Below, one piece after another: positions 33,626-43,813 of a DNA stretch of 64,000 bases. The stretch covers positions 372,001-436,000 of the forward strand of contig NZ_JAPPWA010000002.1 in the NCBI RefSeq assembly GCF_029815055.1, read 5' to 3'. The notes beneath the pieces were generated by a model. It made no database searches and was not told where the DNA came from. It saw only the letters and a program-made list of their open reading frames with translations. The position numbers and the translations under genes are program-made. Origin of the DNA: Ignatzschineria sp. RMDPL8A. Its GTDB lineage: Bacteria; Pseudomonadota; Gammaproteobacteria; Cardiobacteriales; Wohlfahrtiimonadaceae. Numbering within the stretch: the first letter of the stretch is position 1; the number at the start of each line of letters is the position of its first letter.

Positions 33626-34942
33626 GTGAAACCAAAAATTTATCGTGAGAAAGAGCACTCCATTAGCAATCGCTCCATCTCCAAAAATTCATTAAAAGTC
33701 TTAAAAAGGCTCCAACAAAAGGGCTTTGAGGCGTATTTAGTCGGCGGTGGCGTGCGCGATTTGTTGCTTGACCATCAGCCAAAAGACTTTGATATTGCAA
33801 CGAATGCGCACCCCAATGAGATCAAATCGATCTTTAATAATTGCCGAATTATCGGTCGGCGATTCCGTTTAGCACACATTCTCTTTGGTCGCGATATTAT
33901 CGAGGTAGCCACCTTTCGCGCCGATAAAGAGGAAGAATCCCGTCACTTTCAAAAGAGTGATACGGGCTTTTTGATGCGTGATAATATCTATGGTGAAATT
34001 GATGATGACGCAGTGCGTCGTGACTTTACCATTAACGCGCTCTATTATAATCCTGAATCCGGTGAGATTATCGATTATTGTGGCGGGTTTGAAGATCTTA
34101 AACGCCGTGAGATCCGTCTGATCGGCGACCCTGATCAGCGCTTTGAAGAAGATCCGGTGAGACTCCTTCGCGCGGTTCGGTTTGAGGCAAAATTAGGCTT
34201 TACCATCGATCCAAAATTGGTGCCAAAGCTCAAAGAATTTGCCCCTCTTTTAATGCATGTATCGCCATCGCGAATGTATGATGAGGTGATTAAACTCTTC
34301 TTAACCGGTCACGGGGAAGCGAGTTTTCAGTCGCTTGTGAAATATGATCTCTTTAAATATCTATTTCCGGGAACGGCGGAGGCCTTTAAAGAGGGCTTTC
34401 CTGAAAATCATCTGCTTGAGGTGGCGCTCCGTAATTCTGATGCGCGCCATAAAATCGGGCGCAATAGCTCCCCCTATTTTCTCTACGCATCGCTCATGTG
34501 GGCGGACTTTAAGGTTCGCTATGATGGCTATAAAGCGGAAGGCTTGCAAGAGTTTCCTGCTGTTGAAAAAGCGGCGGAAGATCTTTTCCGTGAGCAGCGC
34601 GATATCACCGTCTTTCCACGCTATGTGAAAGATCTGATCGTTGAACTTTGGACCTTCCAGAGCCGATTAACCGCCAATAACGTGCGCCGCATCGGTCGCA
34701 TTTTATCCCATGAACGTTTTAAGCCGGCCTATGATTTTATTCTCCTTCGCGCGGAATCGGGTGAGTCGGAGTCCATTATTGAACGCGCCAATTTCTGGAA
34801 AGAGCGTTGGGAGAAATTCGAGCAGAAGCAAAAACGCGAAGAGCGTGATGAGCCGAAGCGAATTACCCGCGAGCAGACCCGTCGTCGCCGTCCGAGAAAT
34901 CGAAAGCAATCAAAAGAGAACCAGGGCAATGATGAGTCCTAA
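33626..34942 (+). CDS. pcnB: Poly(A) polymerase I
   Basis: Nucleotidyltransferase of 438 residues that adds 3' poly(A) tails to RNA and so promotes decay. The head domain has LVGGGVRDLLL at 39-49 and the catalytic DFDIAT at 54-59, followed by RRFRLAHI, the RRDFTINALYY motif and GDPDQRFEEDPVRLLRAVRFEAKL. The last 35 residues are a basic tail (RRRRPRNRKQ) for RNA binding. The frame is open from 33548, but that start precedes the rpsI terminator hairpin; GTG 33626 is the best remaining start, although its ribosome binding site is weak. Confidence 0.9.
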   Translation: MKPKIYREKEHSISNRSISKNSLKVLKRLQQKGFEAYLVGGGVRDLLLDHQPKDFDIATNAHPNEIKSIFNNCRIIGRRFRLAHILFGRDIIEVATFRADKEEESRHFQKSDTGFLMRDNIYGEIDDDAVRRDFTINALYYNPESGEIIDYCGGFEDLKRREIRLIGDPDQRFEEDPVRLLRAVRFEAKLGFTIDPKLVPKLKEFAPLLMHVSPSRMYDEVIKLFLTGHGEASFQSLVKYDLFKYLFPGTAEAFKEGFPENHLLEVALRNSDARHKIGRNSSPYFLYASLMWADFKVRYDGYKAEGLQEFPAVEKAAEDLFREQRDITVFPRYVKDLIVELWTFQSRLTANNVRRIGRILSHERFKPAYDFILLRAESGESESIIERANFWKERWEKFEQKQKREERDEPKRITREQTRRRRPRNRKQSKENQGNDES

Positions 34943-34980
34943 TAGGGCTTAGATTTATTTGAACTTAAGCACCAGGTAAT

Positions 34981-35022
34981 AAAAAAGACGACCTTCAATC
35001 AGATGAATGAGTCGTCTTTTTT
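34981..35022. terminator. Bidirectional terminator between pcnB and the MATE gene
   Basis: AAAAAAGACGAC and GTCGTCTTTTTT form a 12-bp stem, serving two convergent genes. Confidence 0.85.
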
Positions 35023-35073
35023 GTGTCGGCACTTTTTGGTTGAGCTGATCTTTAACCGATATCTAATCGATAA

Positions 35074-36417
35074 CTAATCGATATTGAGGCGTTTGGTTTG
35101 CCACTTTTTCGAATACCAGTGATAGGTGTTGGTTAAGCCGCGAATCCACTCATCGGCGCAAAAGCCAATCCAGATCCCAAGCAGCCCAATCTCAAGTTTA
35201 ATCCCTAAATAATATCCGAGCGGAATGGAGATCCCCCACATAAATAAAATGGCGGTTTTAAGCGGGAAGGCGGCATCTCCAGATGCGCGAAGTGCATTGA
35301 CCATCACAATATTAAGCGAGCGTCCGGGCTCAAGTAAAATGCCGAGCAAAAAGAGCGGCGCCATGATCGCAATCACCGATTGATCGTCAGTAAGAAGTCG
35401 GCTAATGAAGGGGCTTGCAAGATAGATTAAAGCGGCGGCAATGAGCGATGTAATAAAGCCCGCGCGGATTGCGTGGAAGCCTTGTTTATAGGCCTTATCA
35501 AATTGGGACGCGCCCACATAATGCGCCACAATAATTTCGTTCGCGATACTGACCGATGCGCCAAGCAGCATAATGAAACTCGCAATGGCAAAGTAGATCG
35601 ATTCGGCGGCTAGGCTCAATTCGCCCATCAGTCCGACAAAGGCAAGGGCGGTGAGATAGTGGAGAAACCAGACGAGATTTTCACCTGCTGACGGAAGGCC
35701 AATCTTAAGAATCTGTCCGAGTTGTTTTTTCGTCCAGCGAAATAGAAGATGGTATTCGAAATGAATTTTAAGCCCGTGAAAGAGAAGATAAAAGAGAATC
35801 CCCATGCCCACAAGGCGGCCAAACGCGGTGGAGACGGCAACGCCAATGAGCCCTAGTTGCGGAAGGCCAAAAAATCCGTAGAGCAGTAAAATATTGCCAA
35901 AGACAGTAATAATATTGATAAAGAGTGATACATACATCACCGCTTGAGTCTTACCATAGACGCGAATAGAGGCCGCTAAAATAAGAGAGATCGCTTCAAA
36001 CAAAAGGCAAATGCCTAAAATATGGAGATAATTGTAGGCATCTTGCATAAGTGAATCGGGCGTATTCATCAGCTTTAGCGCATCCCAGCCAAAAAAGAAG
36101 ATGACAAGCGCAACAAAAGTGCCGAGCAGCATATTAAGGGCAATGGAGATATGGATCACATTGCGCGCGGTATCGCGTTTTTGCGCTCCTAAATATTGAG
36201 CGACGACCACACTGCAACCGACGCTGATAAAACTAAAGATCGTCACGCAGAGATGAAAGAGGTGATTGCCCACATTCATGGCAGCGACATAGTTGGTTGA
36301 AAGGTGGCTCACCATGGCGATATTAATTAAGATTGTCGCTTGGTGGAGAAAGAGATCGATAAAAATCGGCCAGCTAAGGGAAAAGAGTGAGCGGTCGGTG
36401 ACGGCTGAGTGGTGCAT
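35074..36417 (-). CDS. MATE-family multidrug/metabolite exporter
   Basis: A 447-residue transporter with 12 hydrophobic segments in two related halves, as in MATE exporters. Family features are SLSWPIFIDLFLHQATILINIAMVSHLS at the N-terminus, VGCSVVVAQYLGAQKRDTAR after the second segment, and the matching SIANEIIVAHYVGASQFDKAYKQG in the second half, with GLPSAGENLVW between. Na+- or H+-coupled drug efflux is the family role; the substrate is unknown. The long frame upstream to 36585 is not membrane-protein-like; I start at 36417, with GGAG about 11 nt upstream. Confidence 0.85.
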   Translation of the reverse strand: MHHSAVTDRSLFSLSWPIFIDLFLHQATILINIAMVSHLSTNYVAAMNVGNHLFHLCVTIFSFISVGCSVVVAQYLGAQKRDTARNVIHISIALNMLLGTFVALVIFFFGWDALKLMNTPDSLMQDAYNYLHILGICLLFEAISLILAASIRVYGKTQAVMYVSLFINIITVFGNILLLYGFFGLPQLGLIGVAVSTAFGRLVGMGILFYLLFHGLKIHFEYHLLFRWTKKQLGQILKIGLPSAGENLVWFLHYLTALAFVGLMGELSLAAESIYFAIASFIMLLGASVSIANEIIVAHYVGASQFDKAYKQGFHAIRAGFITSLIAAALIYLASPFISRLLTDDQSVIAIMAPLFLLGILLEPGRSLNIVMVNALRASGDAAFPLKTAILFMWGISIPLGYYLGIKLEIGLLGIWIGFCADEWIRGLTNTYHWYSKKWQTKRLNID

Positions 36418-36640
36418 AATGCCATGGCTCCGAAAGAGAGGGATTAATTTGAAGAGAGAAGTGTAGTCGATTGTGGGAAAAAGTCGATTAAAAAAGGTTG
36501 AGAATTTCCATAAAACTCTATTAGAGCTGGTAACTATCGCACATTGGGACTGGCTACTCGTCAACATAAAAGCCTGCTTATGCAATACACAAGCAGGCTG
36601 ATAGGCCGTTAAATCGGGTTAACAGCTGGTAAATATTAGA

Positions 36641-37384
36641 TTAAATATAGTTTGCGGGGTTAACCGTTTGTCCTTGGGTGCGAATCTCAAAGTAGAGCAC
36701 ATCTTTTCCTTCGGTATTGCGTCCCATCGTGGCGATCTGTTGGCCGCGGTTTACTTTCATGCCCTCATCAACAGAGATCGAGGCGAGATAGCCGTAAGCG
36801 CTGTAAGTATTACCATTATGTTTAATAATAATTAGCTGACCGTAACCGGTATTCCCGCGTCCTGCGAAGACCACTTCACCATTATGAGAGGCGACAATGC
36901 TTTGATTGGGGCGACCGGCAATGTGAATCCCTTTTTGGCCTGGAATATTAGGATTGTAGCTCTTAACAATGGTTCCCGGCGTTGGGCGTGCCCAGCCTTT
37001 GATTCCCGTTTTCACACGATCTTGAGGTGGAGCTGGTGCTTTTGCAGGGGCAATGGCGCGGCTTGGCGTTGAGGCTGTCGCGCGGTTAGGTGAGGATGAG
37101 CGAGCATTGGCTGTACGAGGCGCGGGCTGACTCACGCTACCAAAAGAGGAGCGAGGACCACGCACGTTCGAGCCTTTGACGCGGAGTACTTGCCCCGGGC
37201 GAATGAAGTTGGGATTGTTGATATTATTCATCCGTGCCAAATCATTCACGCTCATATTATAGCGACTTGCGATAGCGCCGAGAGAGTCGCCTCGTTTCAC
37301 TGTATATTTACCACTGGAAGCGCAGCTTTGTAAAAAGAGTAGGGCTGCGGTCAGGGCGGTTAGATATAGCGTTCGTTTTCTCAT
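36641..37384 (-). CDS. nlpD: NlpD-like lipoprotein, LysM and degenerate M23 domain
   Basis: A 247-residue outer-membrane lipoprotein. The signal peptide ends in a lipobox with the acylated Cys at about 21 (LQSC). A LysM domain (about 27-69, KYTVKRGDSLGAIASRYN ... RPGQVLRV) binds peptidoglycan. A proline/serine-rich linker leads to an M23 domain (about 135-245). The zinc ligands of active M23 enzymes are missing: the first motif is GIHIAG and the last FEIR in place of H-x-H. This is as in NlpD, which activates amidase AmiC at the division site rather than cutting murein. rpoS, the usual neighbour, is absent; maeB is next. Confidence 0.87.
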   Translation of the reverse strand: MRKRTLYLTALTAALLFLQSCASSGKYTVKRGDSLGAIASRYNMSVNDLARMNNINNPNFIRPGQVLRVKGSNVRGPRSSFGSVSQPAPRTANARSSSPNRATASTPSRAIAPAKAPAPPQDRVKTGIKGWARPTPGTIVKSYNPNIPGQKGIHIAGRPNQSIVASHNGEVVFAGRGNTGYGQLIIIKHNGNTYSAYGYLASISVDEGMKVNRGQQIATMGRNTEGKDVLYFEIRTQGQTVNPANYI

Positions 37385-37412
37385 GCCTGATTGATCGTCC
37401 TTTTGTTTGGGC

Positions 37413-37475
37413 AAAAAAAGCCCTCTAAACAGTCACAACAAATTATATTATCATGTTATCAATATTTAGAGGGGC
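37413..37475 (-). terminator. Long-loop terminator of maeB
   Basis: On the minus strand GCCCCTCTAAA and TTTAGAGGGC form a stem enclosing about 35 nt, followed by seven T. It lies between maeB and nlpD. Confidence 0.65.
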
Positions 37476-37574
37476 GATTTTTACGATATTGCGCATTTTA
37501 CGACGCAGCTCAAAGATTCCTATCTTTATGATTACGTGAGCATTTGCGCCGTAATGCGTTTTATGCTGCCGGAC

Positions 37575-39908
37575 TTATAAAAATTCGTCCGTTGCGCACA
37601 CCGCGGTTAAATTCACAATTCGGCGAGGGGTTGCCGCATTGGTTAACACGTGGGATGATTTCGCAAGACCTGCCACAATCGGGCCTACCACGACGCTGTC
37701 GGTAATGCCGCGTACGAAGTTATAGGTGACGTTTGCCGTATCGATGTTGGCAAAAACAAAGAGGTTTGCCATGCCTTCTAAGCGCGAGCTTGGAAAGTAG
37801 TTCTTACGATATTTATCCCAAAGCGCGAGATCCGGCTGCATCTCCCCTTCACACTCAAGTTCCGGTGCGCGTTCACGTAGGAGCTCAAGGGTTTTACGCA
37901 TTTTCACCGAGAACGATGATTCACGTGAACCAAAGTTTGAGTGAGAGGCAAGGGCGATTTTCGGCGTCATACCAAAGCGTTCCACCACTTCCGCTGCCAT
38001 CAAGGTGATGTCTGCAAGCTCTTCCGCTGTGGGGTTTTCATTGATATGTGTATCGCAGAAGAAGATCGGGCCTTTCGGTGATAATAAGACGCTAATCGCC
38101 GCTGGCTGAGAGATCCCTTCACGAAGGCCAAGCGCATCCACCATATGATGAATGTGACGATGATATTGCCCAAGCACACCACTGATTTGACCATCAATAA
38201 TGCCAAGCTCAATATACATTGCCGCAAGAAGATTGCCGCGAGTTTGCATGCGTTGGCGTGCAAGTTCAGGGGTAATCCCTTTACGTTGCATCACCTCATA
38301 ATATTTCTCAGAGCATTCATCAAAGTAGGGCGGATTGCGATAATCGACCACTTGAATATAGTCGGCGCCAATATCTTTGCTGATCTCATCGCCGGTGGTT
38401 AACACTTTCAGTTTAAGGTTAATGCCAAGCTCTTCCACCTTTTCCGCGATTACATCGGGGCGGCCAATTAAGATAGGGTTCGCAAGCTGATCTTGTTTAA
38501 CAATATGAACCGCACGGAGAACGCGCTCATCTTCCCCTTCGGCATAGGCAATCGTACGCGCATTTTTCTTCGCTTGAGCAAAGATCGGGCGCATGGTCAT
38601 GTTGGTTTTGTTGATGTGAAGGCTTAAAAGATGACGATACTCTTCAAAATCGGCAATCGGACGTTGAGCAACGCCTGAATCCATCGCCGCTTTCGCAACC
38701 GCTGCGGGAAGCTCGGTCACTAAACGCGGGTCGAATGGTTTTGGAATAATGTATTGACGACCAAAGCGTAAGGTTTCCCCTTGATAGGCGTGGAGAACTT
38801 CTTCCGTTGCCTGCTGATGGGTGAGCTCTGCGATCGCTTTCACGCACGCCAATTTCATCTCTTCGTTGATTTCAGTGGCGCCGCAATCAAGGGCTCCGCG
38901 GAAAAGATAAGGGAAGCAGAGTACGTTATTAATTTGGTTAGGATAATCTGAACGGCCCGTTGCAATGATCGCATCGGGGCGCGCCGCAAGGGCAATCTCT
39001 GGGCGAATTTCAGGCTCAGGATTGGCAAGGGCGAAGATTAATGGATTGGGCGCCATGGTTTTCACCATCTCTTGGTTCACAACGCGAGGCGCGGAAAGAC
39101 CTAAGAAAATATCCGCTCCCACCATCACTTCCGCCATGGTGGTTTTGTCGGTTTCGCGCATATATTTGCTCTTATATTCATCGAGCGTTTCCGGTGCGCG
39201 GGTGTGATTGATCACGCCATCACGGTCACATACAAAGACATTTTCTTTACGAAGACCCAGTTGCACAAGAAGATTTAAGCATGAGATTGCGGCTGCGCCT
39301 GCGCCACTACACACAAGGGTAACTTCTTCGATTTTTTTATCCGCAAGTTTGAGCGCGTTTAATACGCCCGCTGCGGCAATGATCGCGGTACCGTGTTGGT
39401 CATCGTGGAATACGGGGATATTCATGCGTTTTTTGAGTTCAGTTTCAATGTAGAAACACTCAGGCGCTTTAATATCTTCTAAGTTGATCCCGCCAAAGGT
39501 GGGCTCTAAGCTCGCAATAATGTCGATTAATTTATCGGGATCGGTTTCATCAACTTCAATGTCAAATACATCGATTCCGGAGAATTTTTTAAAGAGAACG
39601 CCTTTTCCTTCCATGACAGGTTTTCCGGCAAGGGCGCCAATATTTCCAAGGCCTAATACAGCCGTTCCGTTACTGATGACCGCAACTAAGTTTCCTTTGG
39701 CAGTGTAATCAAGAGCGGTTAGGGGGTTTGCTTGAATCTCCTCACAGGCATACGCAACGCCTGGCGAATAGGCAAGCGATAGATCTCGCTGGTTCACCAT
39801 CGGTTTTGTGGCGGTAATGGAGATCTTGCCCGGTACAGGGCGAGCATGATAGAGAAGCGCTTCCTTGCGGAGCTCTTCTGCTTCGTTCATTGTTTCTTCA
39901 GTGTTCAT
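37575..39908 (-). CDS. maeB: NADP-dependent malic enzyme with phosphotransacetylase-like domain
   Basis: A 777-residue protein of the MaeB type that converts malate to pyruvate and CO2 with NADP. The N-terminal malic enzyme (about 1-430) has LAYSPGVA, the [15 protein letters not shown] and FHDDQHGTA metal/substrate motifs, and the GAGAAAISC nucleotide loop. The C-terminal phosphotransacetylase-like domain (about 440-777) has [12 protein letters not shown] and the [20 protein letters not shown] segment; in MaeB it is regulatory. ATG 39908 gives a typical N-terminus; AAAGGAT lies about 15 nt upstream. The upstream frame to 39965 is hydrophobic and unlikely. Confidence 0.93.
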   Translation of the reverse strand: MNTEETMNEAEELRKEALLYHARPVPGKISITATKPMVNQRDLSLAYSPGVAYACEEIQANPLTALDYTAKGNLVAVISNGTAVLGLGNIGALAGKPVMEGKGVLFKKFSGIDVFDIEVDETDPDKLIDIIASLEPTFGGINLEDIKAPECFYIETELKKRMNIPVFHDDQHGTAIIAAAGVLNALKLADKKIEEVTLVCSGAGAAAISCLNLLVQLGLRKENVFVCDRDGVINHTRAPETLDEYKSKYMRETDKTTMAEVMVGADIFLGLSAPRVVNQEMVKTMAPNPLIFALANPEPEIRPEIALAARPDAIIATGRSDYPNQINNVLCFPYLFRGALDCGATEINEEMKLACVKAIAELTHQQATEEVLHAYQGETLRFGRQYIIPKPFDPRLVTELPAAVAKAAMDSGVAQRPIADFEEYRHLLSLHINKTNMTMRPIFAQAKKNARTIAYAEGEDERVLRAVHIVKQDQLANPILIGRPDVIAEKVEELGINLKLKVLTTGDEISKDIGADYIQVVDYRNPPYFDECSEKYYEVMQRKGITPELARQRMQTRGNLLAAMYIELGIIDGQISGVLGQYHRHIHHMVDALGLREGISQPAAISVLLSPKGPIFFCDTHINENPTAEELADITLMAAEVVERFGMTPKIALASHSNFGSRESSFSVKMRKTLELLRERAPELECEGEMQPDLALWDKYRKNYFPSSRLEGMANLFVFANIDTANVTYNFVRGITDSVVVGPIVAGLAKSSHVLTNAATPRRIVNLTAVCATDEFL

Positions 39909-40253
39909 CGCGTCTAAATATCCTTTTATTATACTTATTAGAATATGAAGGGAATATATTAACAATAATCGGCTCGTTTATCTATCGAGTAATGTGCACG
40001 ATTTGTGAGGGTTCGTTAAGGATTTGCTTTACGCTTATTTAATGGGCCATTTACGTTGCAATTGAAACAATTAAAGTCTTAAAAAAGCGCAAAAATTGAC
40101 GCATTTTTACTAAAATTACCCTATTCTTTTGAAAAGGAATTGAAGCGACATGCCGTGAGAAAAATGGTATAATTGTTCACTTGAAATAGAGAAAAAGAAC
40201 GTTTTACTTAGACTAAACTAAGTGGGACAAATGATTGAGGAGGTATTCATATA
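39909..40253 (+). promoter_or_regulatory. maeB-rpoH divergent region with rpoH promoter
   Basis: A 345-bp gap with no gene. An extended -10 promoter for rpoH is seen: TGGTATAAT at 40165-40173 (TG-n-TATAAT) with a GCGACA at 17 bp as a partial -35. The rpoH leader is about 75 nt and ends in GAGGAGGT. Whether the leader folds into a thermosensor, as in E. coli, cannot be judged by eye. Confidence 0.55.
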
Positions 40254-41126
40254 ATGCCAGAAACTAAAGATTTAGTGCTACGCGCCAATACATTACCATC
40301 GACCGCAGAAGGTCTCGATGCGTACATTAGTGCGATTGCCGATATCCCCACATTAAGTGCTGAGGAAGAGCGCGAACTTGCGTATCGATTCATTCAGCAT
40401 GAGGATCTGCATGCAGCACAAAGTTTAATCTTATCGCACCTCAAATTTGTCGTGCACATTGCCAAAAGCTATACCGGCTACGGGCTTCCGCTCATCGATT
40501 TAGTACAAGAGGGGAATGTTGGGCTGATGAAAGCGGTAAAACGCTTTGACCCAAGCTTTAATGTGCGTTTGATCTCATTTGCGGTGTATTGGATTAAATC
40601 GGAGATTCATAACTTTGTGATCCAGAATTGGCGCATTGTTAAAGTTGCGACTACAAAAGCGCAACGGAAACTCTTTTTCAATCTCCGTTCATCAAAAGAG
40701 CATATCGGCTGGCTCTCGAAAAAAGAAGCCAAAGAGATTGCCAAAGAGCTCAATGTGAGTTTAGAAGAGGTGAAACGCATGGAGATGCGCCTCTTCTCGA
40801 ACGACTTGGCCTTTGATCTTCCCCAGTCGGGCGCGGATGAAGAGGGCTATACGCCGTCCGATTGGCTCTCTGATGAGGGTAAAGATCCGTCGATGATTGT
40901 GGAAGCGAGTGATAACGCGGAACACACGCAAGAGAAATTGCTTGCGGCGCTTGAAACGCTTGATGAACGCAGTAAAGATATTATCGTCCAACGTTGGATG
41001 CATGATGAAGATGAAGCGCGGCCAACGCTTACCGATCTTGCGGAAAAATATTCAGTTTCGGCTGAACGCATTCGCCAGATCGAGAATCAGGCGATGAGTC
41101 GAATGAAAAGCTTATTAGTCATTTAA
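40254..41126 (+). CDS. rpoH: RNA polymerase sigma-32 factor RpoH
   Basis: Heat-shock sigma factor of 290 residues. Region 1.2/2 has LSAEEERELAYRF, region 2.1-2.4 reads LSHLKFVVHIAKSYTGYGLPLIDLVQEGNVGLMKAVKRFDP and SFAVYWIKSEIHNFVI, and the RpoH box shows as QRKLFFNLRS. Region 4 has the helix-turn-helix LTDLAEKYSVSAERIRQIENQAM. It directs transcription of chaperone and protease genes; the hsp20 promoter at 10923-10950 is a textbook target. AGGAGGT precedes the ATG. The gene has its own promoter and terminator. Confidence 0.97.
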   Translation: MPETKDLVLRANTLPSTAEGLDAYISAIADIPTLSAEEERELAYRFIQHEDLHAAQSLILSHLKFVVHIAKSYTGYGLPLIDLVQEGNVGLMKAVKRFDPSFNVRLISFAVYWIKSEIHNFVIQNWRIVKVATTKAQRKLFFNLRSSKEHIGWLSKKEAKEIAKELNVSLEEVKRMEMRLFSNDLAFDLPQSGADEEGYTPSDWLSDEGKDPSMIVEASDNAEHTQEKLLAALETLDERSKDIIVQRWMHDEDEARPTLTDLAEKYSVSAERIRQIENQAMSRMKSLLVI

Positions 41127-41137
41127 TCGATTTTAAA

Positions 41138-41169
41138 GAGACTCAAGAGAGAACACTTGGGTCTTTTTC
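41138..41169 (+). terminator. Terminator after rpoH
   Basis: GACTCAAG (41140-41147) pairs with CTTGGGTC (41156-41163), with one G-U pair, followed by TTTTT. Confidence 0.75.
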
Positions 41170-41187
41170 TATATAGGGAGAGAAAAG

Positions 41188-41757
41188 ATGCTAGTTAAAA
41201 ACGAGTTTGCCGAGAGCATTCGCGTCAAGGAGAAAACGCTTGAGTGCTTGGTAGACGTTGTGGAGACAACGGGGCAAGCCCTAATCGATACCTTTCATCA
41301 AGGCGGCAAAGTCTATATTTGCGGCAATGGTGGATCGGCGGCCGATGCGCAACATTTTGCGGCGGAATTGATTAATCGATTTGAAAAAGAGCGTCGTCCC
41401 CTCCCCGCGGTTGCGCTCACCACAGACAGTTCTAATTTAACGTCCATTGCCAATGATTACAGCTACGAGGTGGTCTTTTCCAAACAGCTCGAAGCGTTGG
41501 GTGATGAGAAAGATACCCTCGTTGCTATTAGTACGAGCGGAAACTCAGTGAGCATCAATAATGCGATCGAGGTTGCGATCGAGAAAGGAATGCGCGTCAT
41601 CTTACTTACCGGTGAAGATGGCGGGAAATCGAATGGATTCGACTACGACTCATTAATGCGAGTTAAAGTGCCGAGTAAACGCACAGCGCGAATCCAAGAG
41701 GTGCATATGTTAATCATCCATACCTGGTGTGTATTGGTGGATAACGAATTTGCGTAA
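41188..41757 (+). CDS. diaA: SIS-domain protein DiaA (GmhA family)
   Basis: A 189-residue sugar-isomerase (SIS) fold protein. The phosphosugar-binding motif GNGGSAADAQHFAAEL is at about 47-62, with ISTSGNS and LTGEDGG further on. The family includes phosphoheptose isomerase GmhA and the DnaA-binding replication regulator DiaA. Adjacency to dolP, as in the E. coli diaA-dolP pair, favours DiaA, but an isomerase role in heptose synthesis cannot be excluded from sequence. The start codon directly follows a 19-nt AGGGAGAG-containing leader that recurs at 53717-53735. Confidence 0.8.
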   Translation: MLVKNEFAESIRVKEKTLECLVDVVETTGQALIDTFHQGGKVYICGNGGSAADAQHFAAELINRFEKERRPLPAVALTTDSSNLTSIANDYSYEVVFSKQLEALGDEKDTLVAISTSGNSVSINNAIEVAIEKGMRVILLTGEDGGKSNGFDYDSLMRVKVPSKRTARIQEVHMLIIHTWCVLVDNEFA

Positions 41758-41805
41758 GCTTGGAATGAAGCATTAAAATCCATTTGAAAGTACAAAGCGA
41801 GACCT

Positions 41806-42393
41806 ATGAAAATGAAAAATTTAAAAATGATCATTGGAAGTTTAGCAATGCTATTAACGCTCAATGCCTGTGCCCCAGCACTGATTGCTGGCGGTGTTGG
41901 TGCGGGGGCGTTAGGTGTAAATGAACGGCGAACCTCCGGCGTTTTAGTAGAAGATCAGTCAATCGAAGTAAAAGCACAGCATAAAATAAAAGATTATCCT
42001 GATCGTCAAAAAGCGCATGTTAGTGTCCTAAGTTATAACCAACGGGTGCTATTGACAGGGGAAGTCCCGAGCCGTGATTTTGGTCTTCGCGCAGAGCGAG
42101 ACATTCGGTCGGTTGAGCATGTAAGAGATGTTATTAATGAGCTAATTATTAGTGAACCTGCGTCTGTTTCTAGCATTAGTAATGACGCACTCATCACCTC
42201 AAAAGTGAAGACAGCGCTCACAGCACAAATTAAGAAAAAAGGCTTTAATTCAGTTCACGTCAAGGTGAAAACTGAGCGCGGCATCGTCTATCTCATGGGT
42301 ATTGTGACCCGTGAAGAGGCTGATATCGCAGTCAATATTGTGCGTGGCGTGTCGGGGGTGGCTGAGATTGTTCCACTCTTTGAAATTCAGTAA
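41806..42393 (+). CDS. dolP: Outer-membrane lipoprotein DolP with two BON domains
   Basis: A 195-residue lipoprotein with a lipobox (LNAC, Cys22) and two BON domains (about 45-115 and 125-195). Each has the alternating hydrophobic pattern and a central glycine: VSVLSYNQRVLLTGEV and VHVKVKTERGIVYLMGIV. DolP (YraP) sits at the inner face of the outer membrane, supports its integrity and acts with NlpD in amidase activation; an nlpD homologue is also in this window (36641-37384). It is 48 bp downstream of diaA and probably cotranscribed. Confidence 0.9.
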   Translation: MKMKNLKMIIGSLAMLLTLNACAPALIAGGVGAGALGVNERRTSGVLVEDQSIEVKAQHKIKDYPDRQKAHVSVLSYNQRVLLTGEVPSRDFGLRAERDIRSVEHVRDVINELIISEPASVSSISNDALITSKVKTALTAQIKKKGFNSVHVKVKTERGIVYLMGIVTREEADIAVNIVRGVSGVAEIVPLFEIQ

Positions 42394-42431
42394 ATAACCA
42401 TTAATACAGACAAAAAAAGGAATTAAAATAT

Positions 42432-43778
42432 ATGCAAAAGTATGATGCTATCGTAATTGGTGCGGGCTCAGGCGGACTCTCATTTGCTGAGCGAGCAGCG
42501 AGCTACGGCGCGAAATGCCTTTTGATTGAAAAAAGCGAACTCGGCGGTACCTGCGTAAACGTTGGTTGTGTGCCGAAGAAAATTCTCTGGAATGCGGCAA
42601 CGGTTGCGCACGCCATTGGGGATGCGAAGGGTTACGGCTTTGATGTTGAGAAAAAAGGGTTTGATTGGAAAACCTTAAAAGCAAAAAGCGATCAATACAT
42701 CAACAATATCACCTCATGGTATGGCGAAAGCTACATTCCAGGGGCGGGAATTGATCTTGTTCACGGCGCGGCAAAATTTGTTAATAACAACACCGTGAGC
42801 GTCGATGGAAAAGAGTACACCGCCGATAAAATTGTGATCTCAACCGGGGGCTACCCACTTGTTCCGAATGTACCGGGCGCTGAATATGGCATTACTTCAA
42901 ATGAATTTTTCTCCATTGAAGAGCTTCCAAAACGCGTTGCCGTTGTGGGCGCGGGCTATATCGCCGTTGAAATTGCACAAGTCTTAAGCACGTTTGGCGT
43001 TGAGTCGCATCTTCTTTGTCGCCGTGAAATGGTGCTGCGTTCATTTGACCCATTTGTTACTGAGCATTTAGAAGAAGAGCTTGAAAAGAGCGTTCATCTC
43101 CATCGCCACAGTGAAGTGGAAAAAGTGGAGAAAAACGCCGATGGATCACTCACCATCACCACGAAAAAAGGCGATACCGTTGAAGCGGATCTCTTAATTT
43201 GGGCGATTGGTCGTGGACTCAATACACGTAATATCGGTCTGGAAAATACCGACGTTGTGATCAATGATGATGATTCAATCTCGACCGATGAATTCCAAGA
43301 AACCAACGTGAAAGGCATCTACGCGGTGGGCGATATCACTGGTAAATTCCCGTTAACGCCGGTTGCGATTGCAGCGGCACGCCGTATGGCCGATCGCATG
43401 TATGGTGGTATGGAAGGGCGTTTCCTCAAATATGAAAATATTGCGAGCATCGTCTTTAGCCATCCCGCGATCGGAACGGTCGGTCTAACCGAGCAAGAAG
43501 CGATTGAGAAATATGGTGAAGAGAATCTTAAAATCTACACCACTTCATTTACTTCAATGTACTCAACCTTTAGCGATCATCCGGTAAAAACGGCGATGAA
43601 AATGATCTGTGAAGGGCGCGATGAGAAGATCGTGGGCATTCATATGTATGGTCCGCAAGTTGACGAGATGCTGCAAGGATTCGCGGTAGCCGTTAACATG
43701 GGCGCAACCCGTCAAGACTTTAACGACACCGTTGCACTTCACCCAACTTCAGCGGAAGAACTTTCAACGCTTCGTTAG
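42432..43778 (+). CDS. gor: Glutathione-disulfide reductase
   Basis: FAD-dependent disulfide reductase of 448 residues. [19 protein letters not shown] (10-28) binds FAD, the redox disulfide is in [13 protein letters not shown] (Cys41, Cys46), the NADPH motif is [10 protein letters not shown] with [11 protein letters not shown] (Arg-rich, NADPH-type), and the C-terminal HPTSAEE supplies the catalytic His-Glu pair. It regenerates reduced glutathione in the cytoplasm. AAAAGGAA precedes the ATG. The gap of 38 bp suggests cotranscription with dolP. Confidence 0.95.
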   Translation: MQKYDAIVIGAGSGGLSFAERAASYGAKCLLIEKSELGGTCVNVGCVPKKILWNAATVAHAIGDAKGYGFDVEKKGFDWKTLKAKSDQYINNITSWYGESYIPGAGIDLVHGAAKFVNNNTVSVDGKEYTADKIVISTGGYPLVPNVPGAEYGITSNEFFSIEELPKRVAVVGAGYIAVEIAQVLSTFGVESHLLCRREMVLRSFDPFVTEHLEEELEKSVHLHRHSEVEKVEKNADGSLTITTKKGDTVEADLLIWAIGRGLNTRNIGLENTDVVINDDDSISTDEFQETNVKGIYAVGDITGKFPLTPVAIAAARRMADRMYGGMEGRFLKYENIASIVFSHPAIGTVGLTEQEAIEKYGEENLKIYTTSFTSMYSTFSDHPVKTAMKMICEGRDEKIVGIHMYGPQVDEMLQGFAVAVNMGATRQDFNDTVALHPTSAEELSTLR

Positions 43779-43813
43779 CGGAAAGCCGATTAAAATTTTG
43801 TAGAGACTAATTG

